64,000 nt of DNA from Streptomyces physcomitrii (GTDB taxonomy: Bacteria; Actinomycetota; Actinomycetes; Streptomycetales; Streptomycetaceae). Position 1 is the first letter of the stretch. Every line of letters begins with the position of its first letter. Location of the stretch: contig NZ_JAAWWP010000008.1 in NCBI RefSeq assembly GCF_012273655.1, positions 248,001 through 312,000 on the forward strand, read 5' to 3'. This document shows positions 1 to 7,372 of the stretch, in pieces. A program made the translations under genes and the position numbers. Under the pieces are notes generated by a model. That model made no database searches and was not told where the DNA came from. It worked only from the letters and a program-made list of their open reading frames with translations.

Positions 1-413
1 GGCACTCGGTGAAAAGGAGTGGCGGGGAAGTGCCTTACCGGCGGCCGCCCCCCGGTGACATCGCCCGGTGTGGTAAATGGTTCTTCCAAAGCCCGCGTCC
101 TACAAGGCGCCCTTGTGCATTTCTCGGTACGGAATCGTCAGGTACCGCAGAGCCGCCCCCGCAATGTCAGAGGACCGCCAGGCGAACGTCAGGAAGCGGC
201 ACGGACGGGTCAGGGAAGTGACCGGACGCCACCCGGGAGGCGGCTGGGGCGGGGGCGCGAGCGGGTGCGCGGGGTGGTGCCGGGTCAGCCGGGGCGCCCG
301 GGCCGGTACGGGCGCGGGGGCGCACACCGGTTTCGGGCATGACCCGGAGGCGTACCGGTACACCGGCACGCCCCCGTGGCGTCAGGGATCCCGGCGGCGC
401 GGCCGCCGCCCGC
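1..413. other. No gene seen; 3' side of the multicopper oxidase gene
   Basis: I find no convincing coding region here. The open frames are short, proline- and arginine-rich, and lack a good ribosome binding site. The stretch lies downstream of the minus-strand oxidase gene, so it may hold its terminator, but I could not pick out a clear long hairpin. Confidence 0.5.
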
Positions 414-1901
414 TCAGCCGACCCGCATGGTGGCCATCATCCCCATCGCCGCGTGGTCGATCATGTGGCAGTGGTAGACGAAGTCCCCCCGGTAGCCGCC
501 GAAGGTGGCCTGCACCTTGACCGTCTCCCCCGGGGCGAGCCGCACGGTGTCCTTCAGGCCGCTCTCCGGACCGGCCGTCACCGGCTGGCCGTTGCGCTCC
601 ACCACCCTGAACTGCACCAGGTGCACATGGAAGTTGTGGCTGCCGCGGTCGTTGGCGTTGCGGATGGACCACAACTCGGTGGAGCCGAAGGGGATTTCGG
701 CGTCGACCCGCCCCTCCTCATAGGCCTTGCCGTCGATCAGGCCGATGCCGTCCGCGCCCATCAGGAGCTCGATCTCCCGGGTGCGGTCCGGCGCCGGGAG
801 CGGCGGCAGCGAGCGCAGGGTGTCCGGGATCCGGCTGCGGTCCTCGGCCCGCTCGCCGACCCGGAATTCGAGCAGGTCGCCGATCTGGTCCTCGGGCCCG
901 GGCGGGCTGGCCACCGCGTTCTTCAGGACGAGCCTGGTGCCGGCCGCGTACCGCGCGAAGTCGACCACGATATCGGCGCGTTCACCGGAGGAGAGGGTGA
1001 GCGAGGCGGTGGTGAAGGGCTTGGCGAGCAGTCCGCCGTCGGAGCCGATCTGCACATAGGAGGAGCCGTCGGAGAGCCGCAGGTCGAGGGTGCGCAGATT
1101 GGAGGTGTTGACGATCCGGAAGCGGTACTTGCGGGCGGCGACGGCGAGATACGGATAGGCGACGCCGTTGGCCAGCATCAGATTGCGGTCCTTGCCGTCG
1201 TTCATGGCGTAGACGATCTGCCCGGCCTCGTCGAGGCGGATGTCGCGGATCGCGATCGGCACGTCGTAGGCGCCCGAGGGCAGCGGCAGCCGCTGCTCGG
1301 TCTCGTCGGTGAGCAGATACAGGCCGGTCAGCCCGCGGAAGACGGTCTCGGACTCCTGGTGGTGGGCGTGGTCGTGGAACCAGAGGTTGGCGTGCGCCTG
1401 CTCGTTGGGGTAGGTGTACGTGCGGCTCGCGCCCGGCTGGACCAGGTCCATCGGCCCGCCGTCGCTGGACTCGGGCACATGGCCGCCGTGCAGATGGACC
1501 GAGGTCGGCACGGTCAGCTCGTTGACCTGCCGGATCACGGTGCGGCGGCCCCGTACCGCCTTGATCACCGGCGGGGCGAAGCAGCCGTCGAAGGTCCGCA
1601 CCCGGGTCTTCAGGCCCGGCACGATCTCGCACTCCGTCTCCCGCTGGCGCAGCTCGTACGTCTCCGCGCGGGCGGTGCGGCGGCGCGGGCTCAGCACGGG
1701 CAGCGCGGGCAGCGGCCGGGTGAACTTCACCAGCGCCGAGACGTCGAGGTCGGCGGCCCCGGCGGCGGCCTCCCCGGCCGCCTCCCCGGGCGCGGCGGCC
1801 CCGGCCTCGGTGCCGCCGAGCAGCGGTACGGCGAGCCCGGCGGCGCCGAGGGTGCCGGTGAGGGCGGCGCCGGAGCGGAGTGCGGTTCTGCGGGTGAACA
1901 T
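414..1901 (-). CDS. Tat-exported multicopper oxidase (laccase / phenoxazinone-synthase-like)
   Basis: 495 aa. This is a secreted blue copper oxidase that would oxidise phenols, aminophenols or metal ions and reduce O2 to water. The N-terminus MFTRRTALRSG followed by an Ala/Gly-rich stretch reads as a twin-arginine signal. All four copper motifs are visible: HLHGGH near residue 135, WFHDHAHH near 174, NFHVHLVQF near 424 and HCHMIDHAAMGMM near 476. The last supplies the Cys and Met surroundings of the type 1 copper. The length fits three-domain CotA or bilirubin-oxidase-type enzymes better than the longer phenoxazinone synthases. GGGGAG lies 6 nt before the ATG. A hairpin separates it from the next upstream gene, so it is probably monocistronic. 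The substrate is unknown. Confidence 0.9.
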   Translation of the reverse strand: MFTRRTALRSGAALTGTLGAAGLAVPLLGGTEAGAAAPGEAAGEAAAGAADLDVSALVKFTRPLPALPVLSPRRRTARAETYELRQRETECEIVPGLKTRVRTFDGCFAPPVIKAVRGRRTVIRQVNELTVPTSVHLHGGHVPESSDGGPMDLVQPGASRTYTYPNEQAHANLWFHDHAHHQESETVFRGLTGLYLLTDETEQRLPLPSGAYDVPIAIRDIRLDEAGQIVYAMNDGKDRNLMLANGVAYPYLAVAARKYRFRIVNTSNLRTLDLRLSDGSSYVQIGSDGGLLAKPFTTASLTLSSGERADIVVDFARYAAGTRLVLKNAVASPPGPEDQIGDLLEFRVGERAEDRSRIPDTLRSLPPLPAPDRTREIELLMGADGIGLIDGKAYEEGRVDAEIPFGSTELWSIRNANDRGSHNFHVHLVQFRVVERNGQPVTAGPESGLKDTVRLAPGETVKVQATFGGYRGDFVYHCHMIDHAAMGMMATMRVG

Positions 1902-1981
1902 GTCTTCTCCCCGTTGAGACGACGACAGCGGGGGCCGGGCGGCGTCCGGCCCGGCCCTTCTTCGGTGCGAGACGACGGCGA

Positions 1982-2010
1982 ACGCCCGGCCCCGTCGGAG
2001 GGCCGGGCGT
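1982..2010 (-). terminator. Hairpin terminator after the ABM gene
   Basis: An 11-bp perfect stem (ACGCCCGGCCC pairing with GGGCCGGGCGT) around a 7-nt loop. It lies 45 bp beyond the stop of the ABM gene and upstream of the oxidase gene, and would separate the two minus-strand units. There is no U-tract, as is usual in such GC-rich genomes. Confidence 0.6.
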
Positions 2011-2054
2011 CGCCGCGGCTGGCCGGCCCGGAACTCCCGGGCCGGGCAGGGGTG

Positions 2055-2744
2055 TTACTCGCCCGCCGAGCGGGTGTGCACGACCCGGTAGGTGTTGGAG
2101 TCCACCGAGGTGATCAGCGAGCGGACGGTGGCCTCGGCCTCCTTGCGCTCGGCCGAACGCTCGCCCTCCGGCTGGGAGTTGAAGGCGTCGTAGGCCTCCT
2201 TGCTCGCCCACTGGGAGTAGGCGACCACGAAGGAGCCTTCGAGTCCGCGGGCGGCCCGGCCCTTGAGGACGGAGTGCGAGCGGTAGCCGTCGACCTTCAG
2301 GAAGTGGTCCTGGGAGAGCGCCTCGACGAGCGCGTCCTGGTTCTCCTTCTCCACCCCGAAGACCGTGATGACGGTGTAGTCGTCGCGGTCCGGGGAGATC
2401 TCGGTGACGCCGTTCAGCTCCGGGGCGCGCTGGGTGTAGACGATGTCGTTCTGCAGCAGCCGGATCGAGGTGGTCATCTCGCCGAAGACCGGCAGCGTGC
2501 GGTGCTTGAACTCCTCGCCCGCGTACCGCTTCTCGAGGTCCTCGCCGCTGCGCCACTGGATGAAGTTCGCGGTGCCCGGCTGGTCGACGCCCGCGTGCAC
2601 GGTGCTGGAGATCCAGCCCTCGTAGGTGGCGGCGTCGACGATCTTGCGCATCTCACCGAGCAGCTTCTCCTGCTTCTCGGGGGCGTCCGCGGTGAAGAGG
2701 TTGAGCACGGTCAGGTAGCCGTCTTCGGTGGAGATCTTGGGCAT
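2055..2744 (-). CDS. Duplicated antibiotic-biosynthesis-monooxygenase (ABM) domain protein
   Basis: 229 aa. Two ferredoxin-like ABM units are fused in tandem, at about residues 5-95 and 110-215. Each has the family's pattern of a beta strand, a helix with a W-x-S or QW-type turn, then R-aromatic pairs. Members of this family are cofactor-free quinone-forming monooxygenases of aromatic polyketides, or protective oxygenases. The open frame extends further upstream, but the ATG in MPKISTEDGY was chosen because it follows an AAGGAAGCG-like ribosome binding site and the extension overlaps the neighbouring gene. It lies 67 bp downstream of the flavin hydroxylase and is probably co-transcribed. The family assignment is firm; the substrate is unknown. 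Confidence 0.8.
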   Translation of the reverse strand: MPKISTEDGYLTVLNLFTADAPEKQEKLLGEMRKIVDAATYEGWISSTVHAGVDQPGTANFIQWRSGEDLEKRYAGEEFKHRTLPVFGEMTTSIRLLQNDIVYTQRAPELNGVTEISPDRDDYTVITVFGVEKENQDALVEALSQDHFLKVDGYRSHSVLKGRAARGLEGSFVVAYSQWASKEAYDAFNSQPEGERSAERKEAEATVRSLITSVDSNTYRVVHTRSAGE

Positions 2745-2811
2745 GCTGTCGTCGCTTCCTTCTCGGAGGGTGGGAGAGCAGAGGTACGTGGCGGGGCGGG
2801 GCCCCGGGGGC

Positions 2812-4281
2812 TCAGTCGGCGGTGCCGAACCAGTGGTCGAGGGCCTCGGGGAGCCCCTCGGCGCCCGAGCCCGCGGGGGCGGCCCAGGCGACATAGCCGT
2901 CGGGGCGCACCAGCAGGGCGTCCAACTCGGCGCCGATGCCGTGGCTTTCGGCGGTGACGACCTCGACGCGGCCGGCGTGGCCCTCGGCCGCCTTGCGGGC
3001 CTCGGCGCTGCCGGAGAGGTCGAGCAGGACGCCCCGGCCCTCGGCGAGCAGGGCGAAGACGGTGGTCTTCTCGCCGCCGACGGCCAGCTCGCGGTCGGGC
3101 AGGCGGCGGCCGAGCAGCGGGTGCTCGCCGGGGACGGTGGAGTGCCGGATGTCGAGGCCGGTGACCATGCCGACCAGGTGCTTGCGGACCACCTCGTACC
3201 CGGCCAGCTCACCCATCACGTCGACCAGCGGCTTCATCTCCTCGCCGCCGAGGTAGAGGCTGCGCTGGGCGAGGGTGTTGACGAGGATGCGGCGGCCGAC
3301 CGGGTGCCGCTCCTCGTGGTAGGTGTCGAGCAGCCCCTCGGGCGCCTTGCCCTTGAGGTCCAGGGCGAGCTTCCAGCCGAGGTTGACCGCGTCCTGGATC
3401 CCGGCGCTCATGCCCTGGGCGCCGATCGGCAGATGGATGTGGGCGGCGTCGCCCGCGACGAAGACCCGGCCGCTGCGGTAGGCCTCCGCCTGGCGGCTGA
3501 CGTCGGTGGTGGAGCTGACCCAGTGCGGGGTGGCGCCGCTGATGTCCTCGCCGCACAGCCGCTGGAAGGCCTCGGAGGCCTCCTCGAAGGTGATCGGCTC
3601 GGCCGACTCGCGCAGCGGCTGCGTACGGTCGAAGTAGATGATGCGGCTGCGGTCGGGCCCGAGCGGCAGCACCATCACCATGCCGCCGGGGACCTTCTCG
3701 CCGATGAACCGGGGGCGCAGCTGGATCCCGGAGATGTCCGCGAAGCGCAGCTCGATCTCCGCCTCGCTGCCCGGGAAGCCGATCCCGGCGGCCTTGCGGA
3801 CGACGCTGCGGGCGCCGTCGCAGCCGACCACGTACCGGCCGCGCAGCCGGGACTCGCCCTCCCCGGTGCGCACCTGGAGGGTGACGCCCTCACCGTCGTC
3901 GTCGAGGCCGGTGACCTCGACACCGCGGCGGATCTCGGCGCCCTTCTCGCGGGCCCACCCGGCGAGGACGCCCTCGGTGCGCGACTGCGGAATTCCGCGG
4001 GCGCCGTAGGAACCGCCCTCGACGATCTGGAAATCGAGCGGCACTCCGCCGAAATGCCCGAACGGGATGACGTCGACCTGACCGAAACGGGCGAGGAGTC
4101 CGCGCTGGCCGAATTCCTCGATGGTCCGCGCGGAGAAACCGAGGGCGCGGGACTGCTGGATCGGTTCTTCGAGCCTGTCGACCACGAGGGCCGAAATTCC
4201 GTGCAGCCCGAGTTCCCCGGCGAGCATCAGTCCCGTGGGTCCGGCACCGACAATGATCACGTCCGCGTCAAAGTTTTCCAT
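2812..4281 (-). CDS. FAD-dependent aromatic hydroxylase (class A flavoprotein monooxygenase)
   Basis: 489 aa, the usual size for the PheA/TfdB-like hydroxylases found in aromatic polyketide and rifampicin-modifying pathways. Visible motifs are the Rossmann GAGPTG at residues 12-17, the DG motif VVGCDGARSVVRK near 150-165, and the GD motif VFVAGDAAHIHLPIGAQGM near 271-290. The last binds the ribityl chain of FAD. A thioredoxin-like C-terminal tail follows, as in related polyketide hydroxylases. It would use NAD(P)H and O2 to hydroxylate a phenolic or quinone substrate. It forms a two-gene unit with the ABM protein and is divergent from a SnoaL-like gene, which suggests a small tailoring or xenobiotic-modifying locus. 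Confidence 0.9.
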   Translation of the reverse strand: MENFDADVIIVGAGPTGLMLAGELGLHGISALVVDRLEEPIQQSRALGFSARTIEEFGQRGLLARFGQVDVIPFGHFGGVPLDFQIVEGGSYGARGIPQSRTEGVLAGWAREKGAEIRRGVEVTGLDDDGEGVTLQVRTGEGESRLRGRYVVGCDGARSVVRKAAGIGFPGSEAEIELRFADISGIQLRPRFIGEKVPGGMVMVLPLGPDRSRIIYFDRTQPLRESAEPITFEEASEAFQRLCGEDISGATPHWVSSTTDVSRQAEAYRSGRVFVAGDAAHIHLPIGAQGMSAGIQDAVNLGWKLALDLKGKAPEGLLDTYHEERHPVGRRILVNTLAQRSLYLGGEEMKPLVDVMGELAGYEVVRKHLVGMVTGLDIRHSTVPGEHPLLGRRLPDRELAVGGEKTTVFALLAEGRGVLLDLSGSAEARKAAEGHAGRVEVVTAESHGIGAELDALLVRPDGYVAWAAPAGSGAEGLPEALDHWFGTAD

Positions 4282-4348
4282 CTGCCCTCTCCCGACGGTG
4301 TTGCCTCATTCTTCCCAGGAATGCGGCAAGGGGTAAACAGTCGTCAAG

Positions 4349-4379
4349 TACAGGCCTTGGGGCGGCTACTACAGGCCTT
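4349..4379. promoter_or_regulatory. Direct repeat TACAGGCCTT x2, candidate operator
   Basis: Two perfect copies of TACAGGCCTT begin at 4349 and 4370, 21 bp apart or two helical turns. They lie between the divergent flavin hydroxylase and SnoaL-like genes. GACAGGAA follows twice, near 4381 and 4401. The arrangement is typical of a site bound by a dimer or a pair of regulator molecules. No adjacent regulator is obvious, and the nearest is the TetR gene at 5775. Confidence 0.45.
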
Positions 4380-4424
4380 CGACAGGAACGTCAGATCCAT
4401 GACAGGAAGCCTGGCAGGCCACGA

Positions 4425-4895
4425 ATGGCGGGCAATCCTTCAGGTATGACGCCAAGCGAATCGACCGCCGAAATCGCGGAACTCCTGGACCGGTACCTGA
4501 TCACCCTGGACGACGAGAAGCTGGACGACGACTGGACGCGGAGCCTGTTCACCGAGGACGCCTCGGTGACCTTCCCGGTCGGCGGCCACCAGGGCGCCGC
4601 GGGCATGGGCGCCTTCCACCAGCGGACCCTGGACGCCTTCACCTGTACCCAGCACATGGGCACCCACGCCTTCGTCGAGATCGAGGGCGGCGGCGACACG
4701 GCCCGGCTGCGCGCCAACTGCACCTCGACCCATGTCCACCGCCCGGAGAACGCCGCGGAGCTGGGCCCGCTCTTCCAGACCGGCACCTTCGTGGACGGCC
4801 GCGCCCGCAGGACCCCCGAGGGCTGGCGGCTGTCGGCGCTGAGCTTCCGCCTGATGTGGAAGCACGGCACCCCGCCGGGCGGCAAGGGCCGGTAG
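4425..4895 (+). CDS. SnoaL-like / NTF2-fold protein
   Basis: 156 aa. A single alpha+beta cone (NTF2) domain: the helix SAEIAELLDRYLITLDDEKLDDDWTRSLF, the family's FPVGGHQG turn, then strands with H-M-G-T-H and the C-terminal GWRLSALSFRLMW. Such proteins are small cyclases, isomerases, hydroxylase-like catalysts or dehydratases in polyketide and xenobiotic metabolism. The ATG at 4425 has AGG six bases upstream; an in-frame ATG at 4446 is an alternative that matches homologue starts about as well. It is divergent from the hydroxylase-ABM pair and presumably acts on the same or a related compound. Its exact function is not predictable. Confidence 0.75.
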   Translation: MAGNPSGMTPSESTAEIAELLDRYLITLDDEKLDDDWTRSLFTEDASVTFPVGGHQGAAGMGAFHQRTLDAFTCTQHMGTHAFVEIEGGGDTARLRANCTSTHVHRPENAAELGPLFQTGTFVDGRARRTPEGWRLSALSFRLMWKHGTPPGGKGR

Positions 4896-4966
4896 CGCAC
4901 CCGCACGGGCCCGTCCGCCGGGGGCGGGCCCGCACACCCCCGCCCGGAACGTCCCCCGGCACACGG

Positions 4967-4997
4967 GAAGCGGGGCGCCGCTCGGACGCCCCGCTTC
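4967..4997. terminator. Bidirectional terminator between convergent genes
   Basis: A perfect 11-bp stem GAAGCGGGGCG / CGCCCCGCTTC around a 9-nt loop, followed by CTC. It sits between the end of the SnoaL-like gene at 4895 and the end of the convergent oxidoreductase gene at 5099, so it can serve both. Confidence 0.7.
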
Positions 4998-5098
4998 CTC
5001 TGCGTACCCGTACGTACCCGCACGTCCCCGCACGGATCGGTACGCGCTCACCCCTCGCGTACGGAGCCGCGCACGGCGGCCGAAGTACCCGCCCCCGC

Positions 5099-5515
5099 TC
5101 AGCTGTTGAGGCTCATCACCCGGTCCACGGCGATCTCGACCACGACCCGGCCCGGCGGATTGGGCGGCGGCGAGAGGTAGCGGGCGGCGTAGCGGCGGGC
5201 GCCCTCGGTGACCCGTACGGGGTCCTCGGAGACCGTGGCGGCGCCCTCCAGGGTGACCCACTTGAACCCGGCGACCTGGCAGAGCGCGGCCCGGCCGCCC
5301 GGCGCCGCGAGCACATTGCGCACCTTGCGGGAGTCCCGCACGGTCATCACCCGGGCGAGCCCCGACCGCGCGTCCCAGGTGAAGCGGACGGCGACCACAT
5401 GCGGGGTGCCGTCGGGGCGGAGCGTGGTCAGGGTGGCCAGGTGGGGCTCGGCGAGGAAGGCCTCCACCGAGGGCGTCACCTGTGGCGCGCTCGCCCGTTC
5501 CCGGGACATCGACAT
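5099..5515 (-). CDS. PPOX-class (F420 or FMN dependent) oxidoreductase
   Basis: 138 aa. A split beta-barrel flavin-binding protein of the pyridoxamine-phosphate-oxidase-like class: FLAEPHLATLTTLRPDGTPHVVAVRF, then the VMTVRDSRKVRNVLAAPGGRAALCQV strand pair and KWVTLEGAATVSED. In actinobacteria this subgroup mostly uses deazaflavin F420 to reduce quinones or other acceptors. The start MSMSRE was chosen because AGGGAAGGA lies 8 nt upstream; the longer frame has no ribosome site. It is divergent from the TetR gene at 5775 across 259 bp and is a likely regulatory target. The substrate is unknown. Confidence 0.8.
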   Translation of the reverse strand: MSMSRERASAPQVTPSVEAFLAEPHLATLTTLRPDGTPHVVAVRFTWDARSGLARVMTVRDSRKVRNVLAAPGGRAALCQVAGFKWVTLEGAATVSEDPVRVTEGARRYAARYLSPPPNPPGRVVVEIAVDRVMSLNS

Positions 5516-5698
5516 CGTGTACGTCCTTCCCTGTTCCCTCGGTTCCCCGGTCCGGGCCTGCCACCGCGGACGGGCCACCGGTACGGGAATCGGACTCCGC
5601 TTCCGATATTTCAGTACAGGCGAGAGCGCGAAGAGGTGTCAACCACCGCCCGGCGGCCCGCGGTTGATCACCCAACCACCCCAAACCACCCGCCGGGT

Positions 5699-5719
5699 GT
5701 GCAAGTTGGCCGATTGCAC
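5699..5719. promoter_or_regulatory. Inverted repeat GTGCAA-N9-TTGCAC, candidate TetR operator
   Basis: A perfect 6-bp inverted repeat separated by 9 bp, centred 66 bp upstream of the TetR start and within the divergent intergenic region. A second, looser dyad, TCAACC (5639-5644) with GGTTGA (5662-5667), lies nearby. The 21-bp dyad fits the size of a TetR-dimer site. No binding data are available. Confidence 0.4.
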
Positions 5720-5774
5720 GCTCCGCCGAGCGCCCGGAGGGGGCATAGTAGAGTCAACCGGAAGGAGGTTCCGC

Positions 5775-6383
5775 ATGGCGGCAGGCAGCGAGAAGACGAC
5801 CGGCGCCGAGAAGGCGCAGAGCAACCGTCCCCGGCTCCGCGCGGACGCCGAGCGCAACCGGGCCCGCGTGCTCAACGCCGCGCGGGAACTCTTCGCGGAG
5901 CGCGGCGCCGAGGTGTCCATGGACGAGGTGGCCCGCCGGGCCGAGGTCGGCATCGGCACCCTCTACCGGCACTTCCCCACCAAGGAGGCCATGGTCATCG
6001 CCGCGGGCCAGCAGCGCTTCGGGGAGATCCTGACCTACTACCGCACGGTCTGCCGCGACTCCGCCGAACCGCTCCAGGCCCTGCATCTGCTGCTCACCCG
6101 GATCGCCGAAGTGGAGTCCCGCGACCGGGGGTTCGCCACCGCCGTCACCGAGGGCAGCCTCGGCTCGGAGGGCCCGCGCAGCCCGCTGCGGGAGGACCTC
6201 GAAGCGGAACTCATGGCGCTGATCGGCAAGGGCCAGGAGGGCGGCAGCATCCGCCAGGACATGGCGAGCGTGGACATCCTCTCGCTCACCTGCGGGCTGA
6301 CCTCGATCGTGCACCGCCGCAGCGGGGACTGGCGCCGCTACATCGACATCATGCTGGACGGGCTCAAGTCCCAGGCGGCCTGA
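5775..6383 (+). CDS. TetR-family transcriptional regulator
   Basis: 202 aa. The N-terminal helix-turn-helix reads ARELFAERGAEVSMDEVARRAEVGIGTLYRHFPTKEAM, at about residues 35-72, with the canonical GTLYRHF recognition helix. The C-terminal ligand domain resembles the SbtR-like group. The ATG at 5775 is fixed by AAGGAGG seven bases upstream, although the frame is open much further. It is divergent from the PPOX-type oxidoreductase. By analogy it represses its own promoter and the neighbour until an inducer binds. The ligand is unknown. Confidence 0.92.
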   Translation: MAAGSEKTTGAEKAQSNRPRLRADAERNRARVLNAARELFAERGAEVSMDEVARRAEVGIGTLYRHFPTKEAMVIAAGQQRFGEILTYYRTVCRDSAEPLQALHLLLTRIAEVESRDRGFATAVTEGSLGSEGPRSPLREDLEAELMALIGKGQEGGSIRQDMASVDILSLTCGLTSIVHRRSGDWRRYIDIMLDGLKSQAA

Positions 6384-6395
6384 GGCCGTTCGGCC

Positions 6396-6482
6396 CGCGG
6401 AAGCCGGGGAGGCACGGGCTCGGGCGCGAAAGCCGGAGAGGCACGGGCTCGGGCGCGGAAGCCGGGGAGGGACGGGGCTCAG
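6396..6482. repeat. 29-bp tandem repeat, three copies
   Basis: Three head-to-tail 29-bp units at 6396, 6425 and 6454, each starting CGCGGAAGCCGGGGAGG or a close variant. They fill almost the whole gap between the stop of the TetR gene and the stop of the convergent ATPase gene. The third unit runs into the ATPase stop codon. 29 is not a multiple of 3, so the array is non-coding. Confidence 0.8.
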
Positions 6483-6946
6483 GCCGCCGCGACCGCGATC
6501 TCGGCCCGCACCCGGGTCCCGCGCTCCGTACGGTCCACATCGCAGGCGACCGCGTAGGCGTCGACGAGTTGCAGGCCCCGGCCGCAGCGCGCGCCCGCGT
6601 CCTCGGCGGCGAGGCGGGCGGCGGGGCGGTGCTTCCAGCGGCCCTCGTCGTCGACATGGACGGTCAGGGCGAAGTCGCTGAGCACGATCCGCAGGGTGAC
6701 GTCCCGGCTGCCGCTGTGCAGCAGGACGTTGGTGACGAGTTCGGTGACGATGACGCAGGCCGCTTCCTGGGCGCTGCCGGGGAGGTCCCACTGCCGGGAG
6801 GTGTCCCTGGCGAACCGCCGCAGCAGGGGGACCGCTTCGGCGCTCACCGGCATCGAGCACAGCGCCTCGGTCTCCCGCAGGGCGGTCGCCCGCGGCGCGA
6901 GACGGACGGGAGCGGCGAGCGGACCCGGGTCCCTGACGGTGCTCAT
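6479..6946 (-). CDS. RsbW-like anti-sigma-type ATP-binding protein
   Basis: 155 aa. A single HATPase_c_2 (GHKL) domain: the N-box VIVTELVTNVLLHSG, a degenerate GRWKHRP segment, and the G-box CGRGLQLVDAYAV. Streptomyces has dozens of such small regulatory ATPases, which act as anti-sigma factors, protein kinases of anti-anti-sigma factors, or partners in conservon-type systems. The start MSTVRDPG was chosen because GGAG lies a few bases upstream. No sigma or STAS-domain partner adjoins it, so the target is unknown. It is divergent from the LAL regulator across 426 bp. Confidence 0.8.
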   Translation of the reverse strand: MSTVRDPGPLAAPVRLAPRATALRETEALCSMPVSAEAVPLLRRFARDTSRQWDLPGSAQEAACVIVTELVTNVLLHSGSRDVTLRIVLSDFALTVHVDDEGRWKHRPAARLAAEDAGARCGRGLQLVDAYAVACDVDRTERGTRVRAEIAVAAA

Positions 6947-7372
6947 GTGTAGCTCCAGATCTCCCTGACCGGGGTGAGTCGGGATGGTGGATTCACACGC
7001 TGACGGTGAAGGGCCGAAGGCCCGACTGCACAGGCACTCGGAAGGTGAGGGGGAGAGACCGGACCGCCTTGTGGGGAGACGGCCCGGACGCTCACCGACC
7101 GCGCCCGGCACCTTGATCAGGTCCCGGACACGTACCTGGGGGGTGGTGTCTCTACATTCGGGGCTGGCCGCCGGGCCACACAATCAGGGACACTGAACTA
7201 CGGATACGCAAACAACTCCTGACCCCGCGGGTCTCCCCGGGGCGCCCCGCATCCGGGCGGGCCCGGTCCGTACCGCACGCCGCCCCGCAGGGAGCCGCCC
7301 ACCGGCCGGAAGACCGCGGTCAGGAGCACGGGAGGCGAGCGTGGCGACGGAGGGCAGGGGCGTGAGCGTGCG
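6947..7372. other. Divergent intergenic region, no gene seen
   Basis: 426 bp between the minus-strand ATPase start and the plus-strand LAL regulator start. It must carry both promoters. I see no long repeat or clear operator, and no open frame with a ribosome site. Confidence 0.5.

Noticed and set aside
339..2957. Plus-strand open frame of 872 codons
   Set aside because: It runs opposite the multicopper oxidase and ABM genes, both of which have clear motifs and ribosome sites.
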